Part shown: piece after piece, positions 50,018-59,781 of the stretch
How the letters are laid out: each line of letters begins with the position of its first letter
How positions within the stretch are numbered: the stretch's first letter is position 1
Origin: Arthrobacter sp. Soc17.1.1.1
GTDB taxonomy: Bacteria > Actinomycetota > Actinomycetes > Actinomycetales > Micrococcaceae
Assembly: GCF_036867195.1 (NCBI RefSeq)
Contig: NZ_JBAJII010000003.1
Coordinates: 61,548 to 125,547 of the forward strand
Direction: 5' to 3'
DNA: 64,000 nucleotides
Translations under genes and position numbers: made by a program
Notes under the pieces: generated by a model
Database searches by the model: none
Told to the model about the DNA's origin: nothing
Seen by the model: only the letters and a program-made list of their open reading frames with translations

Positions 50018-51901
50018 ATGGAATATTCGTCAGGAACCGCGCAGCCAATGCATAGGCAGGCACACAGGACGACGGGTCGCTGGGCCGCCTGGGCGATCAC
50101 GGCCCTGCTAACTCTGACGATGGGAATCGTCAGCCCTAGTGTCGCTCCCCCCTCGGCTCAGGCTGCCGAACCTACCGTCGTGTCCCTGACCTTCGATGAC
50201 GGCTGGGCAGACCAGGTTACCGGGGCGCAGATCCTGAACAAGTACGGGCTGAAAGGGACTTTCTACGTCAATTCGGGGTCCTTTGACAGCCCGGGCTACA
50301 TGTCGCTGGCAAGCGTCAGGGAGCTGGCGGCCGCCGGCCACGAAATCGGCGGTCATTCCGTGACCCACCCCGATCTGGTGACCTTGCCGGCCGACGAGAC
50401 GAGACGGCAGATCTGCAATGACCGGGTCAACCTCACCAATCTGGGATTCCGCATCACGAACTTTGCCTACCCGTTCGCCTCCAGCGCGCCAGCCATCGAG
50501 ACGATTGTGAGGGACTGCGGGTACAACAGTGCCCGCGGGTTGGGGGACATCAAGACACGCTTCAGCTGCGCAGCCTGCCCTCTCGCGGAGAGAATTCCCC
50601 CGGCCAACCTCTACAACACTGCCGCGCCGGACCAGGTCGAGAACACCTGGACGCTGGCGGATCTGCAGAACGTCGTCACTCAGGCCGAATCTGTGGGCGG
50701 CTGGGCACAGCTCACCTTCCACCGCTTCGAAAGCCCCGCAACTAATCCTCTGGCCATCACCCCGGCCCTGCTCGATCAGTTCGCCGCATGGCTGAAGACC
50801 CGCCCCGCAACGACCACTGTCAAAACTGTTGATCAGGTCATCGGCGGGACGGTCAAACCCGCCATATCCGGTCCCGCCGTGCCACCCCCACCCACTACCG
50901 GGAACCTTGTCAGGAACCCGAGCCTGGAAACTCTCACCAATGGTGTCCCGCAGTGCTGGAACGCGGGAGGCTATGGCACCAACAGCCCGACCTTCACCGT
51001 CGTGAGTCCCGGTCGCACCGGTCAGCGCGCCCAGCAATTGGTTGTAGGCGGCTACGTGGACGGCGACGCGAAACTGATCCCTTCCCTGGACCTGGGCGGT
51101 TGTTCCCCGGCAGCGACCGCCGGACGCACCTATAACCTGGGCGCTTGGTACAAGTCCACTGCACCCACCCAGTTCACGCTCTACTACCGCTCGGGGGCAG
51201 GTTCCTGGCGGTACTGGACCTCCAGCCCCTGGTTCGCTGCCTCCGCCACCTATCAGAAGGCCAGCTGGACCACGCCGCCGCTGCCAGCCGGCGCCAACGG
51301 CCTCAGCTTCGGCCTCAACCTGTTCAGCAACGGCACGCTCACCACCGACGACTACGAGATGTTCGACACCGCCACCGTGGTTCCGCCGCCGCCCCCGCCT
51401 GCCGGGACCAACCTCGTGAAGAACCCCAGCCTCGAGACGGCCGGCACGGGCGCGTTCCCGCAGTGCTGGCAGTCCGCAGGCTTCGGCGCCAACACCCCGG
51501 CGTTCAGCACGGTGGCCGCGGCACGCACCGGCACTAAGGCGGAGCGCCTCACCATCACCGGCTACTCCAGCGGCGACGCAAGATTGCTCCCGTCTCTCGA
51601 CGCCGGCACCTGTGCGCCGGCCGCAACCGCCGGCAAGACCTACTCCGTGCGCGCCTGGTATACCTCGACGGCGATCACCCAGTTCGCCCTCTACTATCGG
51701 AACGCCTCCGGCAACTGGGTGTACTGGACGTCCGGGCCGTGGCTGCCCGCGGCGGGCACCTACACCCAGGCCAGCTTCACCACACCGGCGCTGCCTACTG
51801 GAGCCACCGCCATCAGCTTCGGGCTGAGCCTGTTTAGTAACGGCACCGTCACTACCGACGACTACGCCATGTACGACACCGTCGGAGCACCACCGCTCTA
51901 G
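50018..51901 (+). CDS. Secreted polysaccharide deacetylase with two carbohydrate-binding-like repeats
   Basis: 627 aa from ATG 50018 (50003 and 50048 also possible). Signal peptide ends at AQAAE. The NodB/CE4 domain (about 45-280) has the metal-site motifs TFDDGWADQ, GHSVTHPDL (HxxxH) and FAYPFASS. Two tandem modules of about 155 aa follow, each opening NLV(R/K)NPSLET and ending LFSNGT(L/V)TTDDY. They are beta-sandwich, CBM-like. It probably deacetylates chitin, peptidoglycan or a surface polysaccharide. Confidence 0.92.
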   Translation: MEYSSGTAQPMHRQAHRTTGRWAAWAITALLTLTMGIVSPSVAPPSAQAAEPTVVSLTFDDGWADQVTGAQILNKYGLKGTFYVNSGSFDSPGYMSLASVRELAAAGHEIGGHSVTHPDLVTLPADETRRQICNDRVNLTNLGFRITNFAYPFASSAPAIETIVRDCGYNSARGLGDIKTRFSCAACPLAERIPPANLYNTAAPDQVENTWTLADLQNVVTQAESVGGWAQLTFHRFESPATNPLAITPALLDQFAAWLKTRPATTTVKTVDQVIGGTVKPAISGPAVPPPPTTGNLVRNPSLETLTNGVPQCWNAGGYGTNSPTFTVVSPGRTGQRAQQLVVGGYVDGDAKLIPSLDLGGCSPAATAGRTYNLGAWYKSTAPTQFTLYYRSGAGSWRYWTSSPWFAASATYQKASWTTPPLPAGANGLSFGLNLFSNGTLTTDDYEMFDTATVVPPPPPPAGTNLVKNPSLETAGTGAFPQCWQSAGFGANTPAFSTVAAARTGTKAERLTITGYSSGDARLLPSLDAGTCAPAATAGKTYSVRAWYTSTAITQFALYYRNASGNWVYWTSGPWLPAAGTYTQASFTTPALPTGATAISFGLSLFSNGTVTTDDYAMYDTVGAPPL

Positions 51902-51913
51902 CCCACCCATGAC

Positions 51914-51951
51914 GTCGACACCAACACACCGCGCCATGCGTCGGTGTCGAC
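51914..51951 (+). terminator. Terminator-like hairpin after the deacetylase
   Basis: GTCGACACC pairs with GGTGTCGAC across a 20-nt loop, 13 bp after the stop codon. No T-run follows. Confidence 0.6.
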
Positions 51952-52744
51952 TCACAACAAGAAGAGTGCTCCACCTGAACAAAACGGCGTCTCTTCGAAG
52001 GCATTGATTCTTCCTGAGAAGCTACCGTCGCCGTGACTATCGAACGCCGAGACGTCAGATCCTTCGAACCCAACCGGTAGTCACCACCGATAGCACGACA
52101 CCGCGACCCTACGGACTCATATGGAACTACCAGGCCACCGCCCCATGCCGTCATCGCAGTTCGTCAGCTTGGGCACGGAGCGCCTATCGGGTGTTTGTGG
52201 GAGGGCCCAGCTGCGGTCATTGCTCAGCATTCCCCAGGTCGGCACCTCAATCATCACGGTGATCCTCGATCAATCAGGAAGCGACCAGTAGACCGCCGCC
52301 GATTACTCGGCAGTCGGGCACTGCTTCATGAGACCAATTCGCGTCATTGTTCTACCGCTTCGCGTAGGCGATAGAGCTTCAGAGGTTCGAGTAGCGTCTC
52401 ACCTTCCTCACCATCGATGGCTCCGTCCGCTGACCCTGCCAAGCCCTGCAGTAATCCCGCCATCCAGCGAAAACCTCACCCTCCTCGCCGAGACCGCCCT
52501 ACACCGACTCATCACTACTTTGAAGCCTCAGCCACAACTCGACCCGCAGCACATCGCAGCGCCATACGGACTCCCAGGATCCGCAGACACGGCAGCGTCA
52601 CCCTCTGAACAACATCCCGTCCAAAGACATCGACTAGGACGGCTCGATCAGCGCCAATAAGGATGTCTTGGCCACAGGATCCTTCCACAGAAGACGCCCA
52701 GCGAAGGTTGCCATGCTGTGCTTACAGCAACCAAAGGACCTTTC
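51952..52744. other. 800-bp interval without recognisable gene
   Basis: Several short open frames exist on both strands, but none has good codon use, a ribosome site or a family likeness. I see no repeat or transposon end. It may be a decayed region. Confidence 0.45.
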
Positions 52745-54331
52745 ATGAACGAACAGCCAAGCTCGCAGCGCAATCCTGACAACCCGCTTCCACAGGCACA
52801 GCAACCTTCGCCGCCAGTCACCACAGGCACAAACGATCAGCAGCCCATGAATGATTCGACCGGGAAAGCTCAGCAGATTCCTGGTACTGAAAACAGGTCA
52901 TCCGAGCCAGTCTCCGGGTCACCCACCGAGACGACACAGCACCCCCTCCCGGGGCCGCCAACCGCGAAACACTCAGCGGTCCATGGGCAATCACCAGAGG
53001 ACTTCCAGTCAGGACCGCATGGGGCAAAGGCCGACCCGCCTCCAACCCATCCAGATCACCAGCCCTTCTATGCCGAGGAGAGTGACTACGACCAGCCAGG
53101 GCAGCCCCCGGAAGGCCGGACCGCCGCCAAGGACCGCAAGCGCGTCAGCCTCGCAACCTTTGCGGCAGGCATCCTTGTCGCAGGGCTAATCGGCGGTGGC
53201 GTGGCCACCGCTGGCGTCAACGCGTTTGACGACGGAACGACGACGAGCACCTCACAAGCAGGGTCCGAGTCAATCGTGGTCAACAACACTGACGACGTGA
53301 ACACCATCACCGGCGCAGCCGTCACCGCATCCCCGAGCGTGGTCACCATCGCTGTGAACGGCGGGAGCGGCAGCGGTTCCGGATCGGGCATCATCCTTGA
53401 CACGAACGGATACATCCTCACGAACACGCACGTGGTCACGCTCGGCGGACAGGTGTCTGACCCCTCGGTGGAAGTCAAGCTCAACGACGGACGCGTCTTC
53501 ACCGCGACAGTGGTAGGAACGGACCCACTCAGCGACCTCGCCGTCATCAAGATCGACGCACCGGACCTGACCGCGGCAACCCTCGGCAACTCCGACGAAC
53601 TCAACGTCGGCGACACCGCAATCGCCATCGGTGCCCCGCTGGGACTAAGCGGCACCGTCACGGACGGCATCGTCTCGACCCTCAACCGGACCATCAGCGT
53701 GGCTTCCGCGGCCGTGCCGGAAAACACCTCGGACAGTACCGAACCCGAGAACGGCGAGGGCTTCAACTTCCTGCCCCCGGATGGATTCAGCGCCCAGCAG
53801 ACGCAGGCGCAGGGCTCGATCTACCTCAACGTCATCCAGACCGACGCTGCCATCAATGAGGGCAACTCCGGCGGCGCCCTGGTCGACGCTGACGGCCGCA
53901 TCATCGGTGTGAACGTCGCCATCGCCTCGGCCGGCTCCGGCGAGTCGACCGGCAACATCGGGGTCGGCTTCTCCATTCCGATCAACTACGCGGATCGCAT
54001 CGCGAAGGAGATCATCACCACTGGCCAGGCCACGCACGGCTTCCTCGGCGTCAGCGTCACCGGCGCTCCAGGCAAAGGAGCTCAAAGCGAGTCCTCCTTC
54101 ACTGCAGGGGCACTCGTGGAATCAGTCGAGCCCGGATCGCCCGCGGAAGACGCTTCCCTCCAAGTGGGAGACGTCATCACGAAGATCGGCAATCACACGA
54201 TCACCGACCCCCAGTCGCTGACCGCAGCCGTCCGGATCCAGACCGTCGGCCAACAGGTGCCCGTGGAGATCATCCGCGAAGGCGAAACCCGCACCATCAA
54301 GGCCACCCTCGCGCAGGCGCCTACAAGATGA
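52745..54331 (+). CDS. HtrA/DegP-type S1C serine protease
   Basis: 528 aa from ATG 52745 (AAAGGA upstream). A disordered Pro/Gln/Ser-rich cytoplasmic part (about 1-135) is followed by a membrane helix (LATFAAGILVAGLIGGGVATAG). The extracellular trypsin domain has the triad His229 (TNTHVV), Asp264 (LSDLAVIKID) and Ser375 (NEGNSGGAL). A PDZ domain (about 430-528) ends the protein. It degrades or senses misfolded proteins outside the membrane. Confidence 0.94.
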   Translation: MNEQPSSQRNPDNPLPQAQQPSPPVTTGTNDQQPMNDSTGKAQQIPGTENRSSEPVSGSPTETTQHPLPGPPTAKHSAVHGQSPEDFQSGPHGAKADPPPTHPDHQPFYAEESDYDQPGQPPEGRTAAKDRKRVSLATFAAGILVAGLIGGGVATAGVNAFDDGTTTSTSQAGSESIVVNNTDDVNTITGAAVTASPSVVTIAVNGGSGSGSGSGIILDTNGYILTNTHVVTLGGQVSDPSVEVKLNDGRVFTATVVGTDPLSDLAVIKIDAPDLTAATLGNSDELNVGDTAIAIGAPLGLSGTVTDGIVSTLNRTISVASAAVPENTSDSTEPENGEGFNFLPPDGFSAQQTQAQGSIYLNVIQTDAAINEGNSGGALVDADGRIIGVNVAIASAGSGESTGNIGVGFSIPINYADRIAKEIITTGQATHGFLGVSVTGAPGKGAQSESSFTAGALVESVEPGSPAEDASLQVGDVITKIGNHTITDPQSLTAAVRIQTVGQQVPVEIIREGETRTIKATLAQAPTR

Positions 54332-54918
54332 TTCCGGCAATGGAAAACCCGAGGTTGCCGAAAATCGAAGCTGAAATCTAAAGGCGTCACTTAGAACCGG
54401 CAGCTTCACCATTGTTTCCCGACCGTAGGAACGAGTATGTTCCCTGCAGCACCTCCCCGCGGCATGTCTCCAACCCGTTCGTCCCATGCTCAACCACATC
54501 AACTTCAGAATCTGCCCGTCGCGGTACCGTCTGGATTCACCACATGCGCCCTCGATACACATCCTGCAGAGGACCCGCGGACTTGGTTCAAATGACCTCT
54601 TGAGAATCGAAGGCGGCCTCAGCCGGTCAATAAACCATCACTTGACCAGGATGAGCGGTGGGTTCCGACTCTCCTCGATTTACAAGGGCCGCCGTAGTCT
54701 CGCAAACTCGTCTCATGGATTCTCGTCTACTGAACAGCGAGCCGGCCTCCTGACCACATATGCACGGCACAAGCTCCCTACGTTTCGCTGCTTGTGCCGC
54801 ACACAGGACGCTCCTACAAGTGTCAACAGCACATTTGGCTGTGTCTGGAAGGTAGGGGATCGCCTAGTGATGGCCCCGGGGTAGGAGGAGGCCGTTGCGC
54901 ACGTCCTAGGCTGACAGT
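54332..54918. other. Intergenic region carrying hairpin copy B
   Basis: Apart from the repeat at 54745-54805 no feature is seen. Short frames here look random. A weak TAGGCT at 54907-54912, 6 nt before GTG 54919, is a possible leaderless -10 for the permease. Confidence 0.4.
54745..54805 (+). repeat. 61-nt hairpin element, copy B
   Basis: It matches 6057-6117 on the other strand at about 90 percent. CGGCACAAGC (54765-54774) and GCTTGTGCCG (54790-54799) form a perfect 10-bp stem with a 15-nt loop. In the copies the loop and one stem base vary while the stem is otherwise kept, which suggests selection on structure. Confidence 0.65.
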
Positions 54919-55902
54919 GTGAATACAGGTCAGGTCGTTGAGACAATGGAACGCCACCAGATCCCGCTCTATCTGTCGGCAATCGTTGCCGGTGGTCTGT
55001 TCGGGTGGCTGATACCAGCGGCCGCGGAACCTCTGGAGCACTCGATCAATCCCGTGCTGGGTTTGCTGCTGTTCGCTACGTTCCTGGGGATCCCGTTCGC
55101 GAAGATCGGGCAGGCACTGCGTGATGGACGGTTCATGGTCACCGTGATGATCTTAAACTTCCTCATCGTGCCCATCATTGTCTTCGGACTCTCACGCTTC
55201 GTCGGCCATGACCGGGCCCTGCTCATCGGGGTGATGATGGTCCTGCTGACCCCGTGCATCGACTACGTCATCGTGTTCTCCGGACTGGCCGGCGGATTCA
55301 GCGACCGGCTCCTCGTCGCAGCCCCGCTGCTGATGCTCACACAGATGCTGCTGCTGCCGGTCTACCTGCTAATCTTCATCGGCCCGGACCTCGTCTCAGC
55401 CATCGAACCAGGCCCGTTCATCGAAGCCTTGATCGTGCTGATCATCATCCCCCTCGTCGCGGCCGCGCTTACTCAGCAGTGGGCCAAGCGCGCGCAGGCG
55501 GCACGACACATTACCGCCCTGATGCAGAACCTCATGGTGCCCTTGATGATGCTGACCCTCGCAATCGTCATCGGCTCCCAGATCGTCGGCATCGGACAGG
55601 AACTACGCTCCCTGCTCGCGGTCATCCCGATCTACGTAGCGTTCCTGATCATCATGGTTCCCGTCGGCATATTCGCCTCCCGCGTCATGCGCCTGGATGC
55701 GGGCAGCACCACCGCCGTGGTGTTCAGCGGTGCGACCCGGAACTCCCTCGTCGTCCTGCCCCTGGCATTGGCACTGCCAGAACCACTGGCAGTGGTGGCG
55801 TTGGTGGTCGTGACCCAGACCCTCGTGGAACTCATCGGCATGGTCACCTACGTCAAAGCACTGCCCAAGCTCATCCCGGGCAGTGCTTTCAAGGTCGCCT
55901 GA
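54919..55902 (+). CDS. ACR3-type arsenite permease (BASS superfamily)
   Basis: 327 aa from GTG 54919. About ten membrane helices. The helix-4 motif MVLLTPCIDYVIVFSGLAGG holds the conserved cysteine of ACR3 transporters, and FSGATRNSLVVLPLALALP is the typical helix-9 region with the conserved acid/Asn environment. It should export arsenite or antimonite. No ArsR or arsenate reductase gene adjoins it. Confidence 0.88.
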   Translation: MNTGQVVETMERHQIPLYLSAIVAGGLFGWLIPAAAEPLEHSINPVLGLLLFATFLGIPFAKIGQALRDGRFMVTVMILNFLIVPIIVFGLSRFVGHDRALLIGVMMVLLTPCIDYVIVFSGLAGGFSDRLLVAAPLLMLTQMLLLPVYLLIFIGPDLVSAIEPGPFIEALIVLIIIPLVAAALTQQWAKRAQAARHITALMQNLMVPLMMLTLAIVIGSQIVGIGQELRSLLAVIPIYVAFLIIMVPVGIFASRVMRLDAGSTTAVVFSGATRNSLVVLPLALALPEPLAVVALVVVTQTLVELIGMVTYVKALPKLIPGSAFKVA

Positions 55903-56141
55903 ACCCCACCGCACGGGCTGTCCACGGCTGGGGTACGACGAGCTGAGTGGTGTGGTGGATCATCCGCCGCCAGTTCGCGGCCCGGACGGTGCTGCCTGAA
56001 TCCATGAACAATCAGCCGGTAGTAGCGGGTGAGGACCTGGTGCACAGCCCGCTTGGGCGAAACCACTCCCCCGGCCTGATTTGAGTCACCGCTGGAGCGC
56101 CCTAATCGCCGTTCGCTAACAGCTGCGTTGGCTAACATCGG

Positions 56142-57149
56142 GTGGTGAGGTCTAAGAGCGTTATCTTCATCGATGCAGGGTTCCTTCTCGCGGTCGGAGG
56201 AACCCAGGTGGCGGGTACCTCACTGAGGTCAGCGTTCACCGTCGACTACAGGAAACTCATTCAGGGAGTCCTCAATCTGGCTGCGGAACACAGCAGCCTT
56301 GAGGTGCTTCGCGTGTACTGGTACGACGCAGCGAAAGATGCTCTCTTCACCGATCAACACAAGAAGATTGGTCTCCTACCCGACGTGAAAGTGCGCCTCG
56401 GCCGAATATCCTTCAACGGTGCTCAAAAAGGCGTCGATTTGAAGTTGAGCCTCGACCTCGTGGGGATTGCCCGCCATCGCGCCGCTGAGGTTGCCTACCT
56501 GATGTCCGGCGACGACGATCTCGCCGAAGCTGTCGAAGAGGCACAGGACCTTGGCATGAAGGTCGTCCTCATAGGTATCACTGACTTATCCCAACGCCTC
56601 GGCGTCGCATCAGTAGCTGAACACCTCGCTCTGCGGGTCGACAGCATCATCACTTTGCCAGCCGAGCTAATCACCAGCTGCTTCATCACATCCGTTGCCG
56701 CCACTCCACGTCCCACACCAGCACCCGGGCCGGCGCATCCAATGATTACCCCCAAACCGGTGCCCCGTCCCACACCCGGCCCCGGTCCCCATCATGGGCT
56801 ATCTGTCACTTCCACCCCCACGCCTTCGGCAGGACTCCGCTCCACTCGATCCGACTCTGACTTGGTTTACAGCTCAGGAGGGCTAGGCCAAACTCCTCTT
56901 CCGCGTGAAGAGTCCGTTCTCCACGTCGCCTTCGATGTTGGTGAGAGCGTGGCTAAAAGCTGGTACGGATCCACAACCCAAAGGGACCTCAACGAGCTGC
57001 TCGCTGACCGGCCTATTCTTCCTATCGAGATTGACCGGGTGCTCCTGGCCGATTGCGCTCAACGCCTCGGTGAGTACAGCACGGACCTCCAAGGCGTTCG
57101 CCGCGCACTTAGGGAAGCTTTTTGGGCAGAACTCGACCAACTAATGTAG
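56142..57149 (+). CDS. NYN-domain (PIN-like) putative RNase
   Basis: 335 aa; GTG 56142, or GTG 56145, which lies 6 nt after a TAACAT -10 and would be leaderless. The NYN domain (about 1-175) has its acidic metal site in VIFIDAGFLL, KGVDLKLSLDL and YLMSGDDDLAEAV, like LabA/Limkain proteins. A 90-residue Pro/Ser/Thr-rich linker leads to a helical C-terminal domain of about 75 aa (TTQRDLNELLADRPILPIEIDRVLL). An RNA-cleaving role is inferred from the fold. Confidence 0.88.
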   Translation: MVRSKSVIFIDAGFLLAVGGTQVAGTSLRSAFTVDYRKLIQGVLNLAAEHSSLEVLRVYWYDAAKDALFTDQHKKIGLLPDVKVRLGRISFNGAQKGVDLKLSLDLVGIARHRAAEVAYLMSGDDDLAEAVEEAQDLGMKVVLIGITDLSQRLGVASVAEHLALRVDSIITLPAELITSCFITSVAATPRPTPAPGPAHPMITPKPVPRPTPGPGPHHGLSVTSTPTPSAGLRSTRSDSDLVYSSGGLGQTPLPREESVLHVAFDVGESVAKSWYGSTTQRDLNELLADRPILPIEIDRVLLADCAQRLGEYSTDLQGVRRALREAFWAELDQLM

Positions 57150-57279
57150 GCAGCTAATTGAGCCAGTCTCTCAATAGCTGATTCGCTCACTTCGTTGATA
57201 CATGGCACCTGTATTGCACAATAGAGTCAAAGACTCGGGCTCATAAACTCATCTTGGAACACTTAGGGGGGGGTGAAAA

Positions 57280-57613
57280 TTGGCGCAGTGTGGACAGGTT
57301 GGCTTAACAGATTACTCTAATGGTGAAGTGGCGCAGGAGACTGTGCGGTTCGGCCTGAACGGCTCCGATCATGAAATTGGCCTGACCGCGGATAACGCCT
57401 CTGAATTGCGCTCTACGCTGTCGCTGTAGGTGGACGTGGCCCACAAGGCATCTGATGGTCAGGGTGAGCAGCATGGGACGTCTACGAGTCGTGCAAAAGC
57501 GCGGCGAGGTATAGATAAATCATCAGTGGGCGAAGGGAAACGGCCATAACCCAAGCTCTCGGGGCCGAATCTCGCAGTCAATCGTGGATGCCTGCAATGA
57601 GGCCAACAAGTAG
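57280..57613 (+). pseudogene. lsr2: lsr2 pseudogene (nonsense plus frameshift)
   Basis: Starting at TTG 57280 behind an AGGGGGGGG ribosome site, the frame reads like an Lsr2 N-terminus (TDYSNGEVAQETVRFGLNGS, then DHEIGLTADNASELRSTLSL) and hits TAG at 57427 where Lsr2 has Tyr. It continues in frame (VDVAHKAS) and then shifts by one base near 57530. The last part reads QWAKGNGHNPSSRGRISQSI and VDACNEANK, the Lsr2 DNA-binding end with its RGR hook, ending TAG 57613. The 334-nt length equals an intact lsr2 (about 110 aa). Confidence 0.85.
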
Positions 57614-57853
57614 GGAACCAATGCAGTTTCCGTCCCTGTCTGCCTTTTCGTCAGTTCTTATCCAATCCGTCTGGTGCTTTCCGTAGTGAGCGGGCTTCGA
57701 TGCTGACGAACAGGAAGGCCAGGACCACTAGCAGGACAGAGCCGACAACCGTAAAAGCTATAGATGTGCTTGAGCATCGAACGCTGAGCAGAATCTTAGC
57801 CGTCAGCTATCCGTTTTGGGCGTAGTTGAACCACGGGTAGAAAACGGACAGTG
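57614..57853 (-). other. Possible remnant of a small membrane protein
   Basis: A leftward frame ending near 57656 reads FTVVGSVLLVVLAFLFVSIE then ARSLRKAPDGLDKN, a membrane helix with a charged tail. It has no start codon or ribosome site and a stop upstream, so it may be a decayed gene end. Confidence 0.3.
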
Positions 57854-59413
57854 CTACGGGGCGGCCTTCTGGCTAGCCCAGGCCTCCGCATAGAACCGGG
57901 AGGAACGCGACTCAAGCAGATTAATATAAAAATTAGGCTCCATCGCCTGCGCTGAATCATCCGGAATTTTTGAGGCGAAGGCGGATACGCCCAGCCCGGC
58001 CTCTTGGTCCGTCAGGGTCAGGCCTGCGGCCTCCAGGATGGTGGGATACATGTTCAGCTGGTCCACCCCCGGACGCAGCGTCCGGTTCTTGTCCGCGCCC
58101 GGCATCCAGATCCGATTGAAAATGGTCCGGTTGTCGTTGTCGTCCAGTTGCTCGTGGAACGAGTCGCCAGCATTCATGTGCTTGAGGTGGTCACCCATGA
58201 TCACGACGGCGGTGTCCTCGAGGTAGCCTTTCTCCTTCATATAGTTCACAAATCCGGCCACCTGCGTCATGGAGCAGGCGAATACGGATGTCACCTCGTT
58301 CTCCGTATCGACGTCGCAGTAGTCGTAGACGTGCACCGGCTCGTGCGTGTCCAGCGTCAGCAGGGACAGGTTGAACGGCTGCCCGGTTCGCTCCGCCTCG
58401 GCGTGCAGCCGGTCGATCTCGTCGCGGGCGTGGGCCATAAGGCGTTCGTCGCTCAGACCCCAGTCGCTGCGAAAGCTTTTCTCCGGTTCGCCGGCGGCGC
58501 GCCAGTCGGATAGGCCTTTTACTTTGGAGTATCCGTGGCTGCTGAGGAAGGTGTCCTTCGCGGCGAATGCGGCATTGGCGCCGCCTAGGAAGACGTTGTT
58601 GTAGCCGTACTGGGCCAAGACATCACCTAGGCAGGTGGTCCCTCCCAGGTAGGTGTCGACGTCGCCGTCCACCTCGTCGTCGGTACCGCTGCTGGAGGCG
58701 GAGCCCGTGCCCTTCAGTGGGACACCGCACTGGGTTGAGGTGAGACCGGCCATGGTCCAGCCGCCGCCCTTGTACTGCTGAAGATCCTCCACACTCTGCC
58801 AGCCGTCCGCGGCCTTCGTTGCCTCCTTCAGCGGGATGAACGCGTCCTTCTCGAAGAGCTGGTCGTCGGCGAGGGTGGCCTCGCCGGATTCGAGGTAGAT
58901 GAGCACGAGGTTGCGCTTGTCCGTGTCGCTGGTGACGGTCGGCTCCACGTAGTAGTCGCCGACGTCGTACTTGGAGTTTGCCGCCTTGATGTAGTCCGCT
59001 ATACCTACCGTGGTGGAGAAGGCCGTGGTGCCGCCGATGACCACCGCGGCCACCAGGGCGGTGGAGACGACGCGCAGGATCCACTGCGGACGACGAGAAC
59101 GCGGGTCGGCGCCGATGCCCTGCTGGCGCTTGCGGCGCCGGAAGTACTGCCATGAGGCGATTCCGGCGGTGATGAGTAGCGGTACGACGCCGATGCCCAG
59201 GATACCGACCCAGACGATGGCTCCGCCGCCGCCGTCGGTTTCCACGGACATGAGGTTGAGGAGCATCTGGCCGACGGAGATCTCGCCCCAGTAGAAACGG
59301 ATACCGACGGCGGCGATGAGCAGCGCAAGCCCCGCCCAGATCAGGGTGTAGACCAAGATGCGTCCCACGACGGCGCTGACCCATCGGATCGTATAAACTC
59401 TTTGGCCAGACAT
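57854..59413 (-). CDS. LTA synthase-like sulfatase-fold phosphoglycerol transferase
   Basis: 519 aa from ATG 59413 (GAGG 8 bp upstream). Three N-terminal membrane helices (about 10-130) precede an extracellular sulfatase-fold domain. Metal site and nucleophile are in NLVLIYLESGEATL and GGWTMAGLTSTQCGVPL (Thr nucleophile), with further ligands in TLDTHEPVH and VVIMGDHLKHM. The family transfers glycerol phosphate or similar groups onto surface glycans or lipids. It stands alone, so the polymer served is unknown. Confidence 0.9.
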   Translation of the reverse strand: MSGQRVYTIRWVSAVVGRILVYTLIWAGLALLIAAVGIRFYWGEISVGQMLLNLMSVETDGGGGAIVWVGILGIGVVPLLITAGIASWQYFRRRKRQQGIGADPRSRRPQWILRVVSTALVAAVVIGGTTAFSTTVGIADYIKAANSKYDVGDYYVEPTVTSDTDKRNLVLIYLESGEATLADDQLFEKDAFIPLKEATKAADGWQSVEDLQQYKGGGWTMAGLTSTQCGVPLKGTGSASSSGTDDEVDGDVDTYLGGTTCLGDVLAQYGYNNVFLGGANAAFAAKDTFLSSHGYSKVKGLSDWRAAGEPEKSFRSDWGLSDERLMAHARDEIDRLHAEAERTGQPFNLSLLTLDTHEPVHVYDYCDVDTENEVTSVFACSMTQVAGFVNYMKEKGYLEDTAVVIMGDHLKHMNAGDSFHEQLDDNDNRTIFNRIWMPGADKNRTLRPGVDQLNMYPTILEAAGLTLTDQEAGLGVSAFASKIPDDSAQAMEPNFYINLLESRSSRFYAEAWASQKAAP

Positions 59414-59781
59414 GGCAATACCTCGCGTTCCGGATGCCCGCGTGTTCGCACAACACCCTTGACATCCGACCCGTTCTCGGGCCTTTGAAAGCCTAGTACC
59501 GTTACGCGAGCCGTTCAACCGTTGTTCACTCGTCGGTCATCGTTCGTACACCGCGGCGCGGACCGCACGGCTGTCCTTGTGGCTTGAGCCCTTAGCGAGT
59601 TTCGGAGGCCGGTGAAGCCCACTTCTCAGGGCCGAGAATCTAGGGGCTCAGTAGTTCGACGCGGGCACGCCTCGGATGTCGGCTTGCAAGCAGCACAGGC
59701 AGAAGTGGGGACTGCTCGAATAGGGCGTCTGTGGCAGGGATGGAAGGATTGGGTCCGCCGCCCACTGATTAGGAGCACACC
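59414..59781. other. Divergent promoter interval
   Basis: No gene, repeat or structured element was recognised between the LTA-synthase-like gene and the DUF3817 gene. The last 15 bases contain AGGAGC before ATG 59782. Confidence 0.4.

Noticed and set aside
52328..52660. 110-codon frame between deacetylase and HtrA genes
   Set aside because: No ribosome site, poor codon use, Pro/Ser/His-rich product with no domain pattern.
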